Source: Mesorhizobium sp. AR02
GTDB taxonomy: Bacteria > Pseudomonadota > Alphaproteobacteria > Rhizobiales > Rhizobiaceae
Assembly: GCF_024746835.1 (NCBI RefSeq)
Contig: NZ_CP080531.1
Span: 3,410,001 to 3,474,000, forward strand
Length of the DNA stretch: 64,000 nucleotides
Direction of reading: 5' to 3'
Shown here: in pieces, positions 44,021 through 53,048 of the stretch
Layout of the letters: every line of letters starts with the position of its first letter
How positions within the stretch are numbered: the first letter of the stretch is position 1
Notes under the pieces: model-generated
Databases searched by the model: none
What the model was told of the DNA's origin: nothing
The model's input: the letters and a program-made list of their open reading frames with translations, nothing else
Program-made: the position numbers and the translations under genes

Positions 44021-44106
44021 TCGCGATACCTTTCGCTGGAGGTTCGAATGCCGCTCATGGAACCGATTTCCGGCAAGGGCGCAAGACCGTCCGCATTAGT
44101 CAATTG

Positions 44107-44133
44107 GTGAACAAAACTGTTTTGATTGTTCAC
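44107..44133. promoter_or_regulatory. Palindromic operator candidate between the sulfatase and mhqO-like genes
   Basis: GTGAACA (44107-44113) and TGTTCAC (44127-44133) form an inverted repeat, with an inner CAAAAC/GTTTTG palindrome at 44112-44124. It lies 113 bases upstream of the mhqO-like start. A dimeric MarR- or LysR-type regulator is likely, but none is encoded nearby. Confidence 0.55.
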
Positions 44134-44245
44134 TTTTAAAGCACAGTCCATTCTGTGTTTGCCGCCTTTGCCGCCAGCGGTGGTGTCCTCATATTGGCGT
44201 GGACAGCGGCAAGGGCCGCACGAACACCAAGGAAGGAGCAAGACA

Positions 44246-45178
44246 ATGCTCGACCAGATCAAGGGCCTGCATCACGTCACCTCGATGGCCAGGGATGCGC
44301 GGCAGAACAATGATTTCTTCACCCACAAGCTCGGCCTGCGCCGGGTCAAGAAGACAGTCAATTTCGACGCGCCCGACGTCTACCACCTCTATTATGGCGA
44401 TGAGGCCGGCACGCCGGGTTCGGTGATGACCTATTTTCCGTTTCCCAACATCGGCAAGGGCCGTCATGGCGTCGGCGAGGTCGGCACCACGGTCTACTCC
44501 GTGCCGGAAGGCACGCTCGCCTATTGGGAGAAGCGCTTTACTGACGAAGGCGTGGCCGGTGTTTCCCGCGAGGAGAGTTTTGGCGAGAAGCGGCTCAGAT
44601 TTGCCGGGCCCGACGGCGACGGTTTCGCGCTCGTAGAGGACAAGGCCGACAGCAGAGCGCCCTGGGCCAAAGGCGGCATTCCGACCGACGAAGCGATCCG
44701 TGGCTTTCACTCGGTTTCGCTCAGGCTGAAGGATGGCGGCGCCACCGAGGAGCTGTTGAAATTCATGGGCTACGAGGAAGTCGACAGATCAGGCAATGTC
44801 AGGCGGCTTGCCGTGAAGAACGGCAATGGCGCCGATGTCGTCGACATCGAATCGCTGCCGACCGCGGCCTTCGCCGATCTCGGCGCCGGCTCGGTCCACC
44901 ATGTCGCCTTCGCCGTCGAGAACCGCGCCAAGCAGCTCGAAGTGCGCAAGGCGTTGATGGATACGGGCTATGGGGTGACGCCGGTGATCGACCGCGATTA
45001 TTTCTGGGCGATCTATTTCCGCACGCCGGGCGGCGTGCTGTTCGAAGTCGCCACCAACGAGCCGGGTTTCGACCGCGATGAGGACACCGCGCATCTGGGC
45101 GAAGCGCTGAAGCTGCCGACGCAGCACCAGCATTTGCGGCCCTATCTTGAACAGCACCTGCAGAAGCTGGAAGGCTGA
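44246..45178 (+). CDS. Ring-cleaving dioxygenase / VOC protein, MhqO-like
   Basis: A 310-residue protein with two paired VOC modules. It opens Gly-Leu-His-His-Val-Thr-Ser-Met-Ala and has a second module with Arg-Gly-Phe-His-Ser-Val near residue 153 and Ser-Val-His-His-Val-Ala-Phe near residue 215. It ends near Gly-Gly-Val-Leu-Phe-Glu-Val-Ala-Thr, giving the His/Glu metal ligands. AAGGAG precedes ATG 44246. B. subtilis MhqO relatives act on hydroquinones; here that role is inferred from similarity and from the next gene. Confidence 0.85.
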   Translation: MLDQIKGLHHVTSMARDARQNNDFFTHKLGLRRVKKTVNFDAPDVYHLYYGDEAGTPGSVMTYFPFPNIGKGRHGVGEVGTTVYSVPEGTLAYWEKRFTDEGVAGVSREESFGEKRLRFAGPDGDGFALVEDKADSRAPWAKGGIPTDEAIRGFHSVSLRLKDGGATEELLKFMGYEEVDRSGNVRRLAVKNGNGADVVDIESLPTAAFADLGAGSVHHVAFAVENRAKQLEVRKALMDTGYGVTPVIDRDYFWAIYFRTPGGVLFEVATNEPGFDRDEDTAHLGEALKLPTQHQHLRPYLEQHLQKLEG

Positions 45179-45182
45179 GGCC

Positions 45183-45830
45183 ATGAGCAAGGACGCTTAC
45201 ATCAACAAGATGCTGCCCGGCTCGCTGGGCGGTCCTTTGCTTTTTGTCTTCCATGGCACGGGGGGCGACGAGAGCCAGCTCGTCTCGCTGGGGCGCGATC
45301 TGGTGCCCCAGGCCACCATCATCTCGCCGCGCGGCGATGTGTCTGAATACGGTGCGGCGCGCTTCTTCCGCCGCACCGGCGAGGGCGTCTATGACATGGG
45401 CGACCTGGCGCGGGCGACGGACAGGATGGCTGACTTCGTCAAGGCGCATGTCGTCGCGGCCCATGTCGGAGCGGCAAAGCCGTCGGCGGTGCTTGGCCTC
45501 GGCTATTCCAACGGCGCCAACATCCTGGCCTCGGTGGTGTTCGCGGAGCCTGAGCTGTTCGACGCCACGGTTCTGATGCATCCGCTGATTCCATTCGAAC
45601 CGGAGGTCAAGGGCAGCCTTGCCGGCCGCCACATCCTGGTGACCGCCGGCAAGCGCGATCCGATCTGCCCGCCGAACCTGACGGCGCGGCTCGAAGCCTA
45701 TTTGCGCGCCGACGGCGCCGATGTCACAGTGGAGTGGCACGAAGGCGGGCACGAGGTGCGGCCAAATGAAATCGAGGCGGCCCGGCGGTTCCTGTCCGCC
45801 ATGCCGGCCGAAGGAGCAAAAAATGCCTGA
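45183..45830 (+). CDS. Alpha/beta hydrolase (carboxylesterase, MhqD-like)
   Basis: A 215-residue carboxylesterase. The oxyanion segment is Phe-His-Gly-Thr-Gly-Gly-Asp-Glu, the nucleophile elbow Gly-Tyr-Ser-Asn-Gly-Ala near residue 105, the acid Asp in Gly-Lys-Arg-Asp-Pro-Ile-Cys-Pro and the His in Gly-Gly-His-Glu. It starts 4 bases after the mhqO-like gene and overlaps the next by 8 bases, forming a tight operon for quinone or aromatic detoxification (inference). Confidence 0.87.
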   Translation: MSKDAYINKMLPGSLGGPLLFVFHGTGGDESQLVSLGRDLVPQATIISPRGDVSEYGAARFFRRTGEGVYDMGDLARATDRMADFVKAHVVAAHVGAAKPSAVLGLGYSNGANILASVVFAEPELFDATVLMHPLIPFEPEVKGSLAGRHILVTAGKRDPICPPNLTARLEAYLRADGADVTVEWHEGGHEVRPNEIEAARRFLSAMPAEGAKNA

Positions 45831-46122
45831 CCAATTGCCCGAGATCGAACTGGAGGATCGCGGCTCCAAGGGCCGTTATGTCCTGCGCGGGCCTGGCGGT
45901 GCCGAGGCCGAGATGACCTTCACCAAGATCGGTGAGCACCAGATCATCATCGACCACACGGAAGTACCGGACGCGTTTCGCGGCCAGGGTGCCGGGCTTA
46001 GGCTCGTCAACCGGGCCGTTGAGGACGCGCGCGCGGCGGGCAAGAAGATCATCCCGCTTTGCCCGTTCGCCAACGCGCAATTCCGTCGGCATCCGGAATG
46101 GGCCGACGTCCTGAAGCAGTAG
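45823..46122 (+). CDS. GNAT-like small acetyltransferase (YjdJ/NATD1 type)
   Basis: A 99-residue compact GNAT domain. The acetyl-CoA motif is Phe-Arg-Gly-Gln-Gly-Ala-Gly, followed by Cys-Pro-Phe-Ala-Asn, typical of the Acetyltransf_CG family. Its ATG lies inside the end of the hydrolase gene (8-base overlap). Substrate unknown. Confidence 0.85.
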   Translation: MPDQLPEIELEDRGSKGRYVLRGPGGAEAEMTFTKIGEHQIIIDHTEVPDAFRGQGAGLRLVNRAVEDARAAGKKIIPLCPFANAQFRRHPEWADVLKQ

Positions 46123-46266
46123 GTGCGCGCAGGCTCTTCGTCGATCGGTACGCATGGGAAAAAGCGGCGGGCGCTGCTGTCGATAGCTTTGTCATTTGCC
46201 GCGACCGGATATCTTGCCTAGATATGATATATCGCCGTGCCGACAAACGAACTGAATGATCCCCTG

Positions 46267-47325
46267 ATGACCGAAACAGACCTTGTCCCCGTCTTCGACG
46301 GCCACAATGATACGCTGCTTAGGCTGTATCAGTCGAAGGACACGGACGTCGAAAAGCTGTTCATCGAAGGCAAGTCGGGCGGCCATATCGATCTGCCGCG
46401 CGCCAAGGCAGGCGGCTTTGCCGGCGGCATGTTCGCCATCTTCCCGCCGCCGGTCGAGAAAGCCAGGCGCAGCGCCGTACCCTTGGCGCCGAGCGACAGC
46501 GAGCCGCTGCCGCCGGAGGTGCCGCGCGCCGACGCGCTCAACTCGACGATCGCGATGGCCTCGATCCTGTTCCGGCTCGAACGGGCCGGAGCGCTTGCCG
46601 TCTGCCGCACTGCCGCCGACATACACAACGCGATGGCCAAAGGCACGATTGCCGCGGTGTTCCATATCGAAGGCGTCGAGGCGATCGATCCCGAACTCAC
46701 CATGCTCGATGTGCTGCATGCGGCCGGCCTGCGCTCGCTCGGCATCGTCTGGAGCCGGCCGAATGCTTTCGGCCACGGTGTGCCGTTCCGCTTTCCATCC
46801 TCGCCCGACACCGGCCCAGGGCTGACCGATGCTGGCAAGGCGCTGGTCAAGGCCTGCAATGAGTTGAAGATCATGATCGATCTTTCGCATCTCAACGAGA
46901 AGGGTTTTCGCGACGTGGTTGCGCTTAGTGATGGACCATTGGTCGCCACCCATTCCAATGTGCATGCGATCTGCGGCCATTCGCGCAACCTCACCGACTG
47001 GCAGCTCGGCGCGATCCGCGAGTCCGGAGGCATGGTGGGGCTCAACTTCGCCACTGGCTTCCTGCGCGAGGATGGCCGCATGAATGCCGACACCAGCCTC
47101 GACATCATGGTGCGTCATGTCGATTCCCTGCTGCAGGCACTGGGCGAGGACGGCGTTGGCCTCGGTTCGGATTTCGACGGCGCCATGATCCCGGCCGTCA
47201 TCGGTGACGTCGCCGGCCTGCCGAAGCTGATCGATGCGTTGGCGGCGCGCGGTTTTGGCCGTGCCCTGATCGAGAAGATCGCCTATCGCAATTGGTTGAG
47301 CATGCTGGAAAGAACCATTGGATAG
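46267..47325 (+). CDS. Membrane-dipeptidase-type metallopeptidase (family M19)
   Basis: A 352-residue zinc dipeptidase. The first metal motif is Asp-Gly-His-Asn-Asp near residue 10, the bridging Glu lies in His-Ile-Glu-Gly-Val-Glu near residue 130, and later ligands include Asp-Leu-Ser-His, Ala-Thr-His-Ser-Asn and a Gly-Ser-Asp-Phe-Asp-Gly motif. Despite the family name, no signal peptide is present, so it is cytoplasmic. ATG 46267 is chosen; a GTG at 46237 would add ten residues. Confidence 0.88.
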   Translation: MTETDLVPVFDGHNDTLLRLYQSKDTDVEKLFIEGKSGGHIDLPRAKAGGFAGGMFAIFPPPVEKARRSAVPLAPSDSEPLPPEVPRADALNSTIAMASILFRLERAGALAVCRTAADIHNAMAKGTIAAVFHIEGVEAIDPELTMLDVLHAAGLRSLGIVWSRPNAFGHGVPFRFPSSPDTGPGLTDAGKALVKACNELKIMIDLSHLNEKGFRDVVALSDGPLVATHSNVHAICGHSRNLTDWQLGAIRESGGMVGLNFATGFLREDGRMNADTSLDIMVRHVDSLLQALGEDGVGLGSDFDGAMIPAVIGDVAGLPKLIDALAARGFGRALIEKIAYRNWLSMLERTIG

Positions 47326-47335
47326 CGTGTAGGCG

Positions 47336-47596
47336 CTACTCGAAACCGATCCTCTTGAGCCAGTCCTTGCCGACGCCGCGGTCGCGGATGATCGACAGCG
47401 GGTTTTCCGAATCGAGCCGCGCGCAGATGCGGTAGACCTCCAGCGTCTCGGCGCTCATCTCGCCACGCTTGTAGAAGAACATGGCTGCAGCGTAGCGCGT
47501 GCGGCCCGACCATTTCTCGCCGAGCGGAGTGTTGACCAGCTCCCACTGTTCGGCGGCTTCCCCATCTTCCTGCTGCTTGTCCGCTTCGTCGGCCAT
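47336..47596 (-). CDS. Small hypothetical protein at the end of the flavoprotein operon
   Basis: An 86-residue acidic protein. The N-terminal 20 residues are Glu/Gln-rich. The rest holds Trp-Glu-Leu-Val-Asn, Tyr-Ala-Ala-Ala-Met-Phe-Phe-Tyr-Lys-Arg and a C-terminal Asp-Trp-Leu-Lys-Arg-Ile-Gly-Phe. It starts 2 bases after the aminomethyltransferase stop, so it is probably the last gene of that operon. Family unknown. Confidence 0.7.
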   Translation of the reverse strand: MADEADKQQEDGEAAEQWELVNTPLGEKWSGRTRYAAAMFFYKRGEMSAETLEVYRICARLDSENPLSIIRDRGVGKDWLKRIGFE

Positions 47597-47598
47597 GG

Positions 47599-48858
47599 TC
47601 AGAAATCCGCCGGCGGATTGGCGGTGCGGCGGTCGAGCTTGATGAACGGCCGCGTCACCACCTTGGCCCGTTTCATCAGCTTCTGATACTGCAACTCGCG
47701 CATGGCGTAGATCTCGACCCAGAGGTCCTCGACCATGGTATCACCGTAAGGCCGCGCCAGCGAGGCGATGGCGATGTTGCGTTTGGCCATCGGCGACCAC
47801 ATGGCGGCGCTGACCAGGCCAACCTCCTGGCTTTTCTTGTGGTAGACGATGGCGTGTTCGGCCGGGATGTTGCCTTCGATCTCCAGTCCGACCAGCACAT
47901 GGCGCAGCTTGCGCTTGGCGCGCGCTTCGAGAATGGCGCGGCGACCGTTGAAATGGCCTTTTTCCAGATCGATCATGAAGCCGAGGCCGATCTCGTCGGG
48001 CCTGCGCAAGCGGCCGGCGCGGATGGCGTGTTCGGCGGTGGTGAAGTCGGCATTGGCAACGATCAGCCCGGCCTCGAGCCGCGCGCGGTTGAGCGCAGTG
48101 TAGCCGATGGCGCGGATGCCGCGCAGTTCGCCCGCTATCATCAGCCGGTCCCACAGGCTTAGCGCCTTGCCGGCCGGCACGAAGAGTTCATAGCCGAGAT
48201 CGCCGGTGAAGCCGGTGCGCGAGATGCTGACGGTGCCGCCGTCATGCGGGAAATCGGCAAGGTCAAAGATCTTCAATCTCTCGATGCCGGCAAAGCCGGC
48301 ATCGCGCAGCACGGCGAAGGAGGTTGGCCCCTGCAGCGCGAGCCCGGCGACGGCCTCGGTTTCTTCCTCGACCTTGACGTTGAAACCGATGGCGCTGTCG
48401 AGCAGCCATGGCAGATGCCGCTCCTGCGAACACAAGCGGAAGCGCGTTGGCGATAACCTGAACAGAGTGCCATCATCGAGGACGAAACCCTCGTCATCGC
48501 ACCACGCGGTGTAGTGGACGCGGCCGGGTTTGAGTTTCGTCACGTCGCGCAAGGTAACCCGGTCGAGGAAGGCTTCGGCATCCGGCCCTTCGATCCGGTA
48601 TTTGGTCATCGGCGAGATGTCGAACAGCGCCGCCTGGCTGCGGATGGCGAAGTATTCGAGCTCCTCGTCCCACAGCGAATGCGGCGCGCGGTAGCCGGCC
48701 CAATTGTACCAGTCCTGGGTTTTGGCCAGCGCGTCGAGGCGCGGCTGGAACGGCGTGCCGAGGCGCAGTGTGCGGAAATGATCTTGCGCGGCGATGCGGG
48801 CCGAAACAGCCGCATTGGCTGTCTTTGCAACGGGCTTCTTCCTGGTCGCTTGGGCCAT
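47599..48858 (-). CDS. Aminomethyltransferase (GcvT-like, folate-dependent demethylase)
   Basis: A 419-residue GcvT-family protein. About 25 Lys/Ala-rich residues precede the fold. Conserved elements are Ala-Leu-Phe-Asp-Ile-Ser-Pro-Met, the Leu-Gln-Gly-Pro-Thr-Ser segment, Arg-Thr-Gly-Phe-Thr-Gly-Asp-Leu-Gly-Tyr-Glu and Arg-Leu-Glu-Ala-Gly. Proteins of this type pass a one-carbon unit from N- or O-methyl groups to tetrahydrofolate; a glycine-cleavage role is unlikely as no gcvH or gcvP is adjacent. It follows the flavoprotein gene by 3 bases. Confidence 0.87.
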   Translation of the reverse strand: MAQATRKKPVAKTANAAVSARIAAQDHFRTLRLGTPFQPRLDALAKTQDWYNWAGYRAPHSLWDEELEYFAIRSQAALFDISPMTKYRIEGPDAEAFLDRVTLRDVTKLKPGRVHYTAWCDDEGFVLDDGTLFRLSPTRFRLCSQERHLPWLLDSAIGFNVKVEEETEAVAGLALQGPTSFAVLRDAGFAGIERLKIFDLADFPHDGGTVSISRTGFTGDLGYELFVPAGKALSLWDRLMIAGELRGIRAIGYTALNRARLEAGLIVANADFTTAEHAIRAGRLRRPDEIGLGFMIDLEKGHFNGRRAILEARAKRKLRHVLVGLEIEGNIPAEHAIVYHKKSQEVGLVSAAMWSPMAKRNIAIASLARPYGDTMVEDLWVEIYAMRELQYQKLMKRAKVVTRPFIKLDRRTANPPADF

Positions 48859-48861
48859 GAC

Positions 48862-50427
48862 CTATCCCTTCATCGCCATGATGCGTCGTGCGGCATTGAG
48901 CCCCGGCGCACCGGAAACACCGCCACCCGGATGCGAGCCGGCGCCGGCCAGGAACAGCCCTTCGAGCGGCGTGTCGTAACCCGACCAGCCGGAGACGGGA
49001 CGCGAGATCAGCATCTGGTCGGCCTGCAATTCGCCGTGATGCCAGTGGCCGCCTGGCATGCGATAGCGTGTCTCGATATCGGCCGGCGTCAGAAGCTCGG
49101 CGTGGACGACGCTCTTGCCGATGCCGGGTGCGTAAGCCTCGAGTTGCGCCATAACAGCCTTGAGGAATTTCGGCTTGCCGGAATCCCAGCCCTCTTTCAG
49201 TGCATAGGGCGCGTATTGCACGACCGCTGACAGCACGCAGGCGCCGGCGGGTGCGAGTGGCGGATCGGCAAGGCTGGGCAGCGTGATCTCCATCACCGGC
49301 TCGGGTGAGAACTCGCCATATTTGGACGGGTTGAAGGCGCGCTCGACGTGATCGGACGAGGGCGCGATGACCAGCCGGCCCTTGTGAGCGGCGGCATCGG
49401 CACCGGTGAATTGCGGCGGCCGATCGAGCGCCAGATGAAGCTTGGCGGCATCACCCTTCATGCGGATGTTTTTCACCTTGCGCACGAAGCCGGTGTCGAT
49501 CTCGCGCGGCCCGACAAGGTCGAGGAAGGTGGTTGCCGGATTGATGGCCGAGACAATGGTCCTGGCGCGCAGTTCCTCGCCAGTGTCGAGCGCGACGCCG
49601 ACGGCGCGGCCTTTCTCGACGATGATTTTTGCCACGGCAACCGATGTGCGGATGGTGACACCGGCCCTCTCCGCCGAAGCACGAATGGCGGCGACGACAG
49701 CGCCCATGCCGCCTCGCGGCAGCATTTGCGCGCCAGCCGCTCCGCCAGTCTCGCCGGCGAGGCGATAGTAGAGGCCTAGCAGCGAGGTCGGCGAGCGCGG
49801 GCCGAGATGGCTGCCCAGCATCGCGTCGAAGGCGAGCAGTCCCTTCAGCCTGATATCGGCAAGCTGCTCGTCGAGCAGGTCGGCGACATTCATCAGCAAC
49901 ACACGCAGGAAGTCGCGCATGTCTTCCTTGCCGAGTTTTTTCAGCGCCAGCGCCGTCTGGCCGAGGGCAGCGGTCTCGAGCAACGACATGCCGGCGAGAT
50001 CGGGCGGCCGGCGGGAGAGGAACGGCTTCAGGATGCCGGCATAGCGCAGCAGCTGCGCGCGCAACTCCTTCCAGGCTGACTGTTCGGAGGGACTGGCGCC
50101 GGTCAGCACCTCGCCATAGGCGCCATGCAGCATAAGCGCTGGGCCATCCCTGGACAGGGCAACCGACGGCAGGAAGTCGGCGCGGGCGAATTGCAGCCCA
50201 TGCTTCTCCAGTTCCAGCGTCTTCACCACATCGGGATGCAGGCGATTCAGCACATGAGCGACCGAGGAGACGCGAAAGCCCGGGGCGAATTCCTCGGTGC
50301 GCGCGGCGCCGCCTACTTCGCTTCCAGCCTCCAGCACCAGCACCTTGCGGCCTGCTTTCGCCAAAGTCGCGGCGGCGACGAGGCCATTGTGGCCGCCGCC
50401 GATGACGATTGCATTAAATGACGTCAT
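48862..50427 (-). CDS. FAD-dependent oxidoreductase, PYROXD2/CrtI-like (second copy)
   Basis: A 521-residue flavoprotein. The N-terminal dinucleotide fold reads Val-Ile-Gly-Gly-Gly-His-Asn-Gly-Leu, with Glu as ribose ligand about 25 residues later. A C-terminal Gly-Ala-Gly-Ser-His-Pro-Gly-Gly-Gly-Val-Ser-Gly segment closes the FAD site. It resembles the neighbouring paralogue in layout and likely arose by old duplication. It overlaps that gene by 14 bases. Desaturase or amine dehydrogenase activity is possible. Confidence 0.87.
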   Translation of the reverse strand: MTSFNAIVIGGGHNGLVAAATLAKAGRKVLVLEAGSEVGGAARTEEFAPGFRVSSVAHVLNRLHPDVVKTLELEKHGLQFARADFLPSVALSRDGPALMLHGAYGEVLTGASPSEQSAWKELRAQLLRYAGILKPFLSRRPPDLAGMSLLETAALGQTALALKKLGKEDMRDFLRVLLMNVADLLDEQLADIRLKGLLAFDAMLGSHLGPRSPTSLLGLYYRLAGETGGAAGAQMLPRGGMGAVVAAIRASAERAGVTIRTSVAVAKIIVEKGRAVGVALDTGEELRARTIVSAINPATTFLDLVGPREIDTGFVRKVKNIRMKGDAAKLHLALDRPPQFTGADAAAHKGRLVIAPSSDHVERAFNPSKYGEFSPEPVMEITLPSLADPPLAPAGACVLSAVVQYAPYALKEGWDSGKPKFLKAVMAQLEAYAPGIGKSVVHAELLTPADIETRYRMPGGHWHHGELQADQMLISRPVSGWSGYDTPLEGLFLAGAGSHPGGGVSGAPGLNAARRIMAMKG

Positions 50428-52033
50428 GGGCCGGGCTCATATGCGAGGTGGATTTGGCGAGATCGCGCAGGATTTCGGCGGCGGCATTGCGGCCGGGCGC
50501 GCCCATGACACCGCCGCCGGGATGGGTCGAGGAGCCGCACATATAGAGGCCGCCAACCGGCGAGCGATATTGCGCGTAGCCTGGCACCGGGCGGTTGAAC
50601 AGCAACTGGTCGAAAGTCAGTTCGCCCTGAAAGATGTTGCCTTCGGTGAGGCCGACCTCGGCCTCGATCTCGCGCGGCGTGCGCACTTCCATGTGGACGA
50701 TGCGGTCGCGGAAGCCCGGCGAATAGTCAGCGATCTGCGCGATCACGCTCTCGGCGAAGCCGTCGCGGTCGGCGTCGGTCCATTCTCGGCCGTTCACCTT
50801 TGGCGGCGCATACTGCACGAAGCAGCTCATGAAGTGCTTGCCGGGCGGCGCCATCGTTGGGTCCAGCGTCGTTGGGATCACCATGTCGAGGAACGGGTCG
50901 GCCGACCAGCGCCCGGCTTTCCAATCGTCATAGGCACGCTCCATGCGTTCCATCGAATCGGTGAAATGCATGTCGCCGCGATAGACTGGCGAATCCTTCG
51001 GCAGTGCCGGGAATTCCGGCAGCGAATCGAGTGCGATGTTGACCTTGCCCGAGGAGCCACGGATCTTGAAGTTCTTCACCCGCCGCAGGAAGATGTCGGG
51101 CAGTTCCTTTTCCTCGACCAGTTTCAGGAAGGTGCGCTTCACATCGGCATTGGAGACGACGAGCTTGCCGTAGATCTCCTCGCCGCCGGCCAGCACCACG
51201 CCTTTCGCCTTGCCCCGGTTCACCAGCACATGGTCGACCTCGGCGCCGGTGCGGATCGTTCCGCCCGAGGCCTTGAACGACGCGGCCAGCGCCTTGGTGA
51301 CCGCGCCCATGCCGCCGCGTGCATAGCCCCAGGCGCCGACCGAGCCGTCGACTTCGCCCATATAGTGGTGCAGCAGCACGTAAGCCGTGCCGGGCGACAT
51401 TGGCCCCAGAGCGGTGCCGATGATGCCGGACAGCGCGAAGTTCGCCTTGATGACATCGGTCTCGAAATATTCGTCGAGGAATTCCGAGATCGACATCGTC
51501 CAGAAGCGCAGCGTCAGCGCCATTTCTTCAGCTGAAAGGCCGGCAAACTTCTTGCCGAGATAGAGCAATTCGCCGAGATCGCGCGGCTTGAGGCTGGTCG
51601 GGTCGGGTGCGGTGCGCATCAGCAGCGGCTGGATGAAACGGCACTGCCGCGTCACGTCGCGGGCGTAGCGGTCATAGGCTTCGGCATCGCGCCTGGAGAA
51701 GCGGGCGAACTCGCGCCGGTGTGCGTCGTGGTCGCGGTAGTTGGCGAGGTAGTCGCCGTCGCGGGTGAACACCGCGCCGCCCTCGTAGGAGATGACCTGC
51801 AGGCCAAAGCGCGGCAGTTCGAGGTCGCGCATGATCTCCGGGCGGAACAGCGAGCAGACATAGGAGCAGTTGGAGTAGAGGAAACCCGGTGTCAGCTCGC
51901 GGCTGGTGGCGGCACCGCCGACCCAGTCGTTCTTCTCGACCACCAGCACGTCGAGCCCGGCGCGCTGCAGATAGCAGGCGTTGACCAGGCCGTTGTGTCC
52001 GCCGCCGATGATGATCGCGTCCCAAGCTTTCAT
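50414..52033 (-). CDS. FAD-dependent oxidoreductase, PYROXD2/CrtI-like (first copy)
   Basis: A 539-residue flavoprotein with the same fold: Ile-Ile-Gly-Gly-Gly-His-Asn-Gly-Leu at residues 7-15 and Gly-Ser-Ser-Thr-His-Pro-Gly-Gly-Gly-Val-Met-Gly near residue 510. It is the first gene of a four-gene minus-strand operon (two flavoproteins, aminomethyltransferase, small protein). Its promoter lies in the 200-base gap shared with the divergent methyltransferase gene. Confidence 0.88.
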   Translation of the reverse strand: MKAWDAIIIGGGHNGLVNACYLQRAGLDVLVVEKNDWVGGAATSRELTPGFLYSNCSYVCSLFRPEIMRDLELPRFGLQVISYEGGAVFTRDGDYLANYRDHDAHRREFARFSRRDAEAYDRYARDVTRQCRFIQPLLMRTAPDPTSLKPRDLGELLYLGKKFAGLSAEEMALTLRFWTMSISEFLDEYFETDVIKANFALSGIIGTALGPMSPGTAYVLLHHYMGEVDGSVGAWGYARGGMGAVTKALAASFKASGGTIRTGAEVDHVLVNRGKAKGVVLAGGEEIYGKLVVSNADVKRTFLKLVEEKELPDIFLRRVKNFKIRGSSGKVNIALDSLPEFPALPKDSPVYRGDMHFTDSMERMERAYDDWKAGRWSADPFLDMVIPTTLDPTMAPPGKHFMSCFVQYAPPKVNGREWTDADRDGFAESVIAQIADYSPGFRDRIVHMEVRTPREIEAEVGLTEGNIFQGELTFDQLLFNRPVPGYAQYRSPVGGLYMCGSSTHPGGGVMGAPGRNAAAEILRDLAKSTSHMSPAHDVI

Positions 52034-52137
52034 TGTGGCTCAATTCTCATGTGCGATCCGCTGTTCATTTTTGCGTGATCTGTTCCCGAATGTGTGGAAT
52101 TTGGCATGGTATCAGCCGTTTTGTCCAGCCATTCTGA

Positions 52138-52149
52138 ATGAATGTTCAA
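52138..52149. promoter_or_regulatory. Candidate BetI-type operator between divergent operons
   Basis: The minus strand reads TTGAACATTCAT, nearly a palindrome of the TTGAAC/GTTCAA type bound by BetI-like TetR repressors. An overlapping CAACA/TGTTG palindrome is at 52147-52161. A related TTGAAC...ATTCAA element lies at 60416-60431. Confidence 0.5.
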
Positions 52150-52233
52150 CAAATTATGTTGCGTTTTCCCAGGCATGCGCTAGGCTTTGCTGGCGTTCGA
52201 ACTGAGCATTCATCGATTGAGGATCGAGGGCTG

Positions 52234-53022
52234 ATGATCGAAACGGCAGATGCCGAGTATGACGACACCGCCATCCGCTTCCTCGAGGCGCTGTGGGGCG
52301 AGGGTTACTTGTCGCCGGGCGGACCTGAAGAGGTCGACCTGGTGGTCGACGGACTTTCGCTCAAAGGCAAGACGATCCTCGATATCGGCTGCGGCTCCGG
52401 CGGCATTGCGCTGCATCTGATCGAGCGCCATGGCGCCGCCCACGCCATCGGCTTCGATGTCGAGCAGCCGGTGATCGAGGCGGCCAGGCAGCGGGCCGCC
52501 GCGCGCGGGCTGGCGGACCGCGCCAGCTTCGTTCAGGCCCCACCCGGACCGCTGCCATTCGCCGATCGCTCCTTCGATGTCGTCTTTTCCAAGGATGCGC
52601 TGCTGCATGTGCCCGACAAGGACGGCCTGTTCGCCGAAATCTTCCGCGTACTGAAGCCGGGCGGCGTCTTTGCCGCTTCCAACTGGATGATTGGGCATGA
52701 CGGCGAACCGTCACCCGAGATGAAGGCCTACGTCGCCGCCGAGGGGCTGTCCTTCGCCATGGCCTCGCCGGCGCGCTATGCGCAGGCGATGCGCCGGGCT
52801 GGCTTTGCCGATGTCACCGTCAGAGACCGCAACCCCTGGTACCGCGAGGTCGCTCGCGGCGAGCTGGAGAGGCTGAAAGGACCGCTCTATGCACCGGTCG
52901 CCGCCGTGGTCGGCGTGGCCTATGTTGACAAGAACATCAAGACCTGGGAGGCCATGCAGAAGGTGCTTGACAGTGGCGAGCACCGCCCCACTCATCTGCG
53001 CGGTTGGAAGCCGGTTGGATAG
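52234..53022 (+). CDS. SAM-dependent methyltransferase, phosphoethanolamine-N-methyltransferase-like
   Basis: A 262-residue class I methyltransferase. Motif I is [10 protein letters not shown] near residue 52. Before it, [10 protein letters not shown] resembles the signature of phosphoethanolamine N-methyltransferases. The post-I acidic residue is in Gly-Phe-Asp-Val-Glu, and Ser-Lys-Asp-Ala-Leu-Leu-His-Val marks motif II. ATG 52234 follows GAGGG. It probably methylates an amine substrate; its position before betI-like regulation supports this (inference). Confidence 0.82.
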   Translation: MIETADAEYDDTAIRFLEALWGEGYLSPGGPEEVDLVVDGLSLKGKTILDIGCGSGGIALHLIERHGAAHAIGFDVEQPVIEAARQRAAARGLADRASFVQAPPGPLPFADRSFDVVFSKDALLHVPDKDGLFAEIFRVLKPGGVFAASNWMIGHDGEPSPEMKAYVAAEGLSFAMASPARYAQAMRRAGFADVTVRDRNPWYREVARGELERLKGPLYAPVAAVVGVAYVDKNIKTWEAMQKVLDSGEHRPTHLRGWKPVG

Positions 53023-53048
53023 CCGGCATGCTGGAGACCGTCACATCC

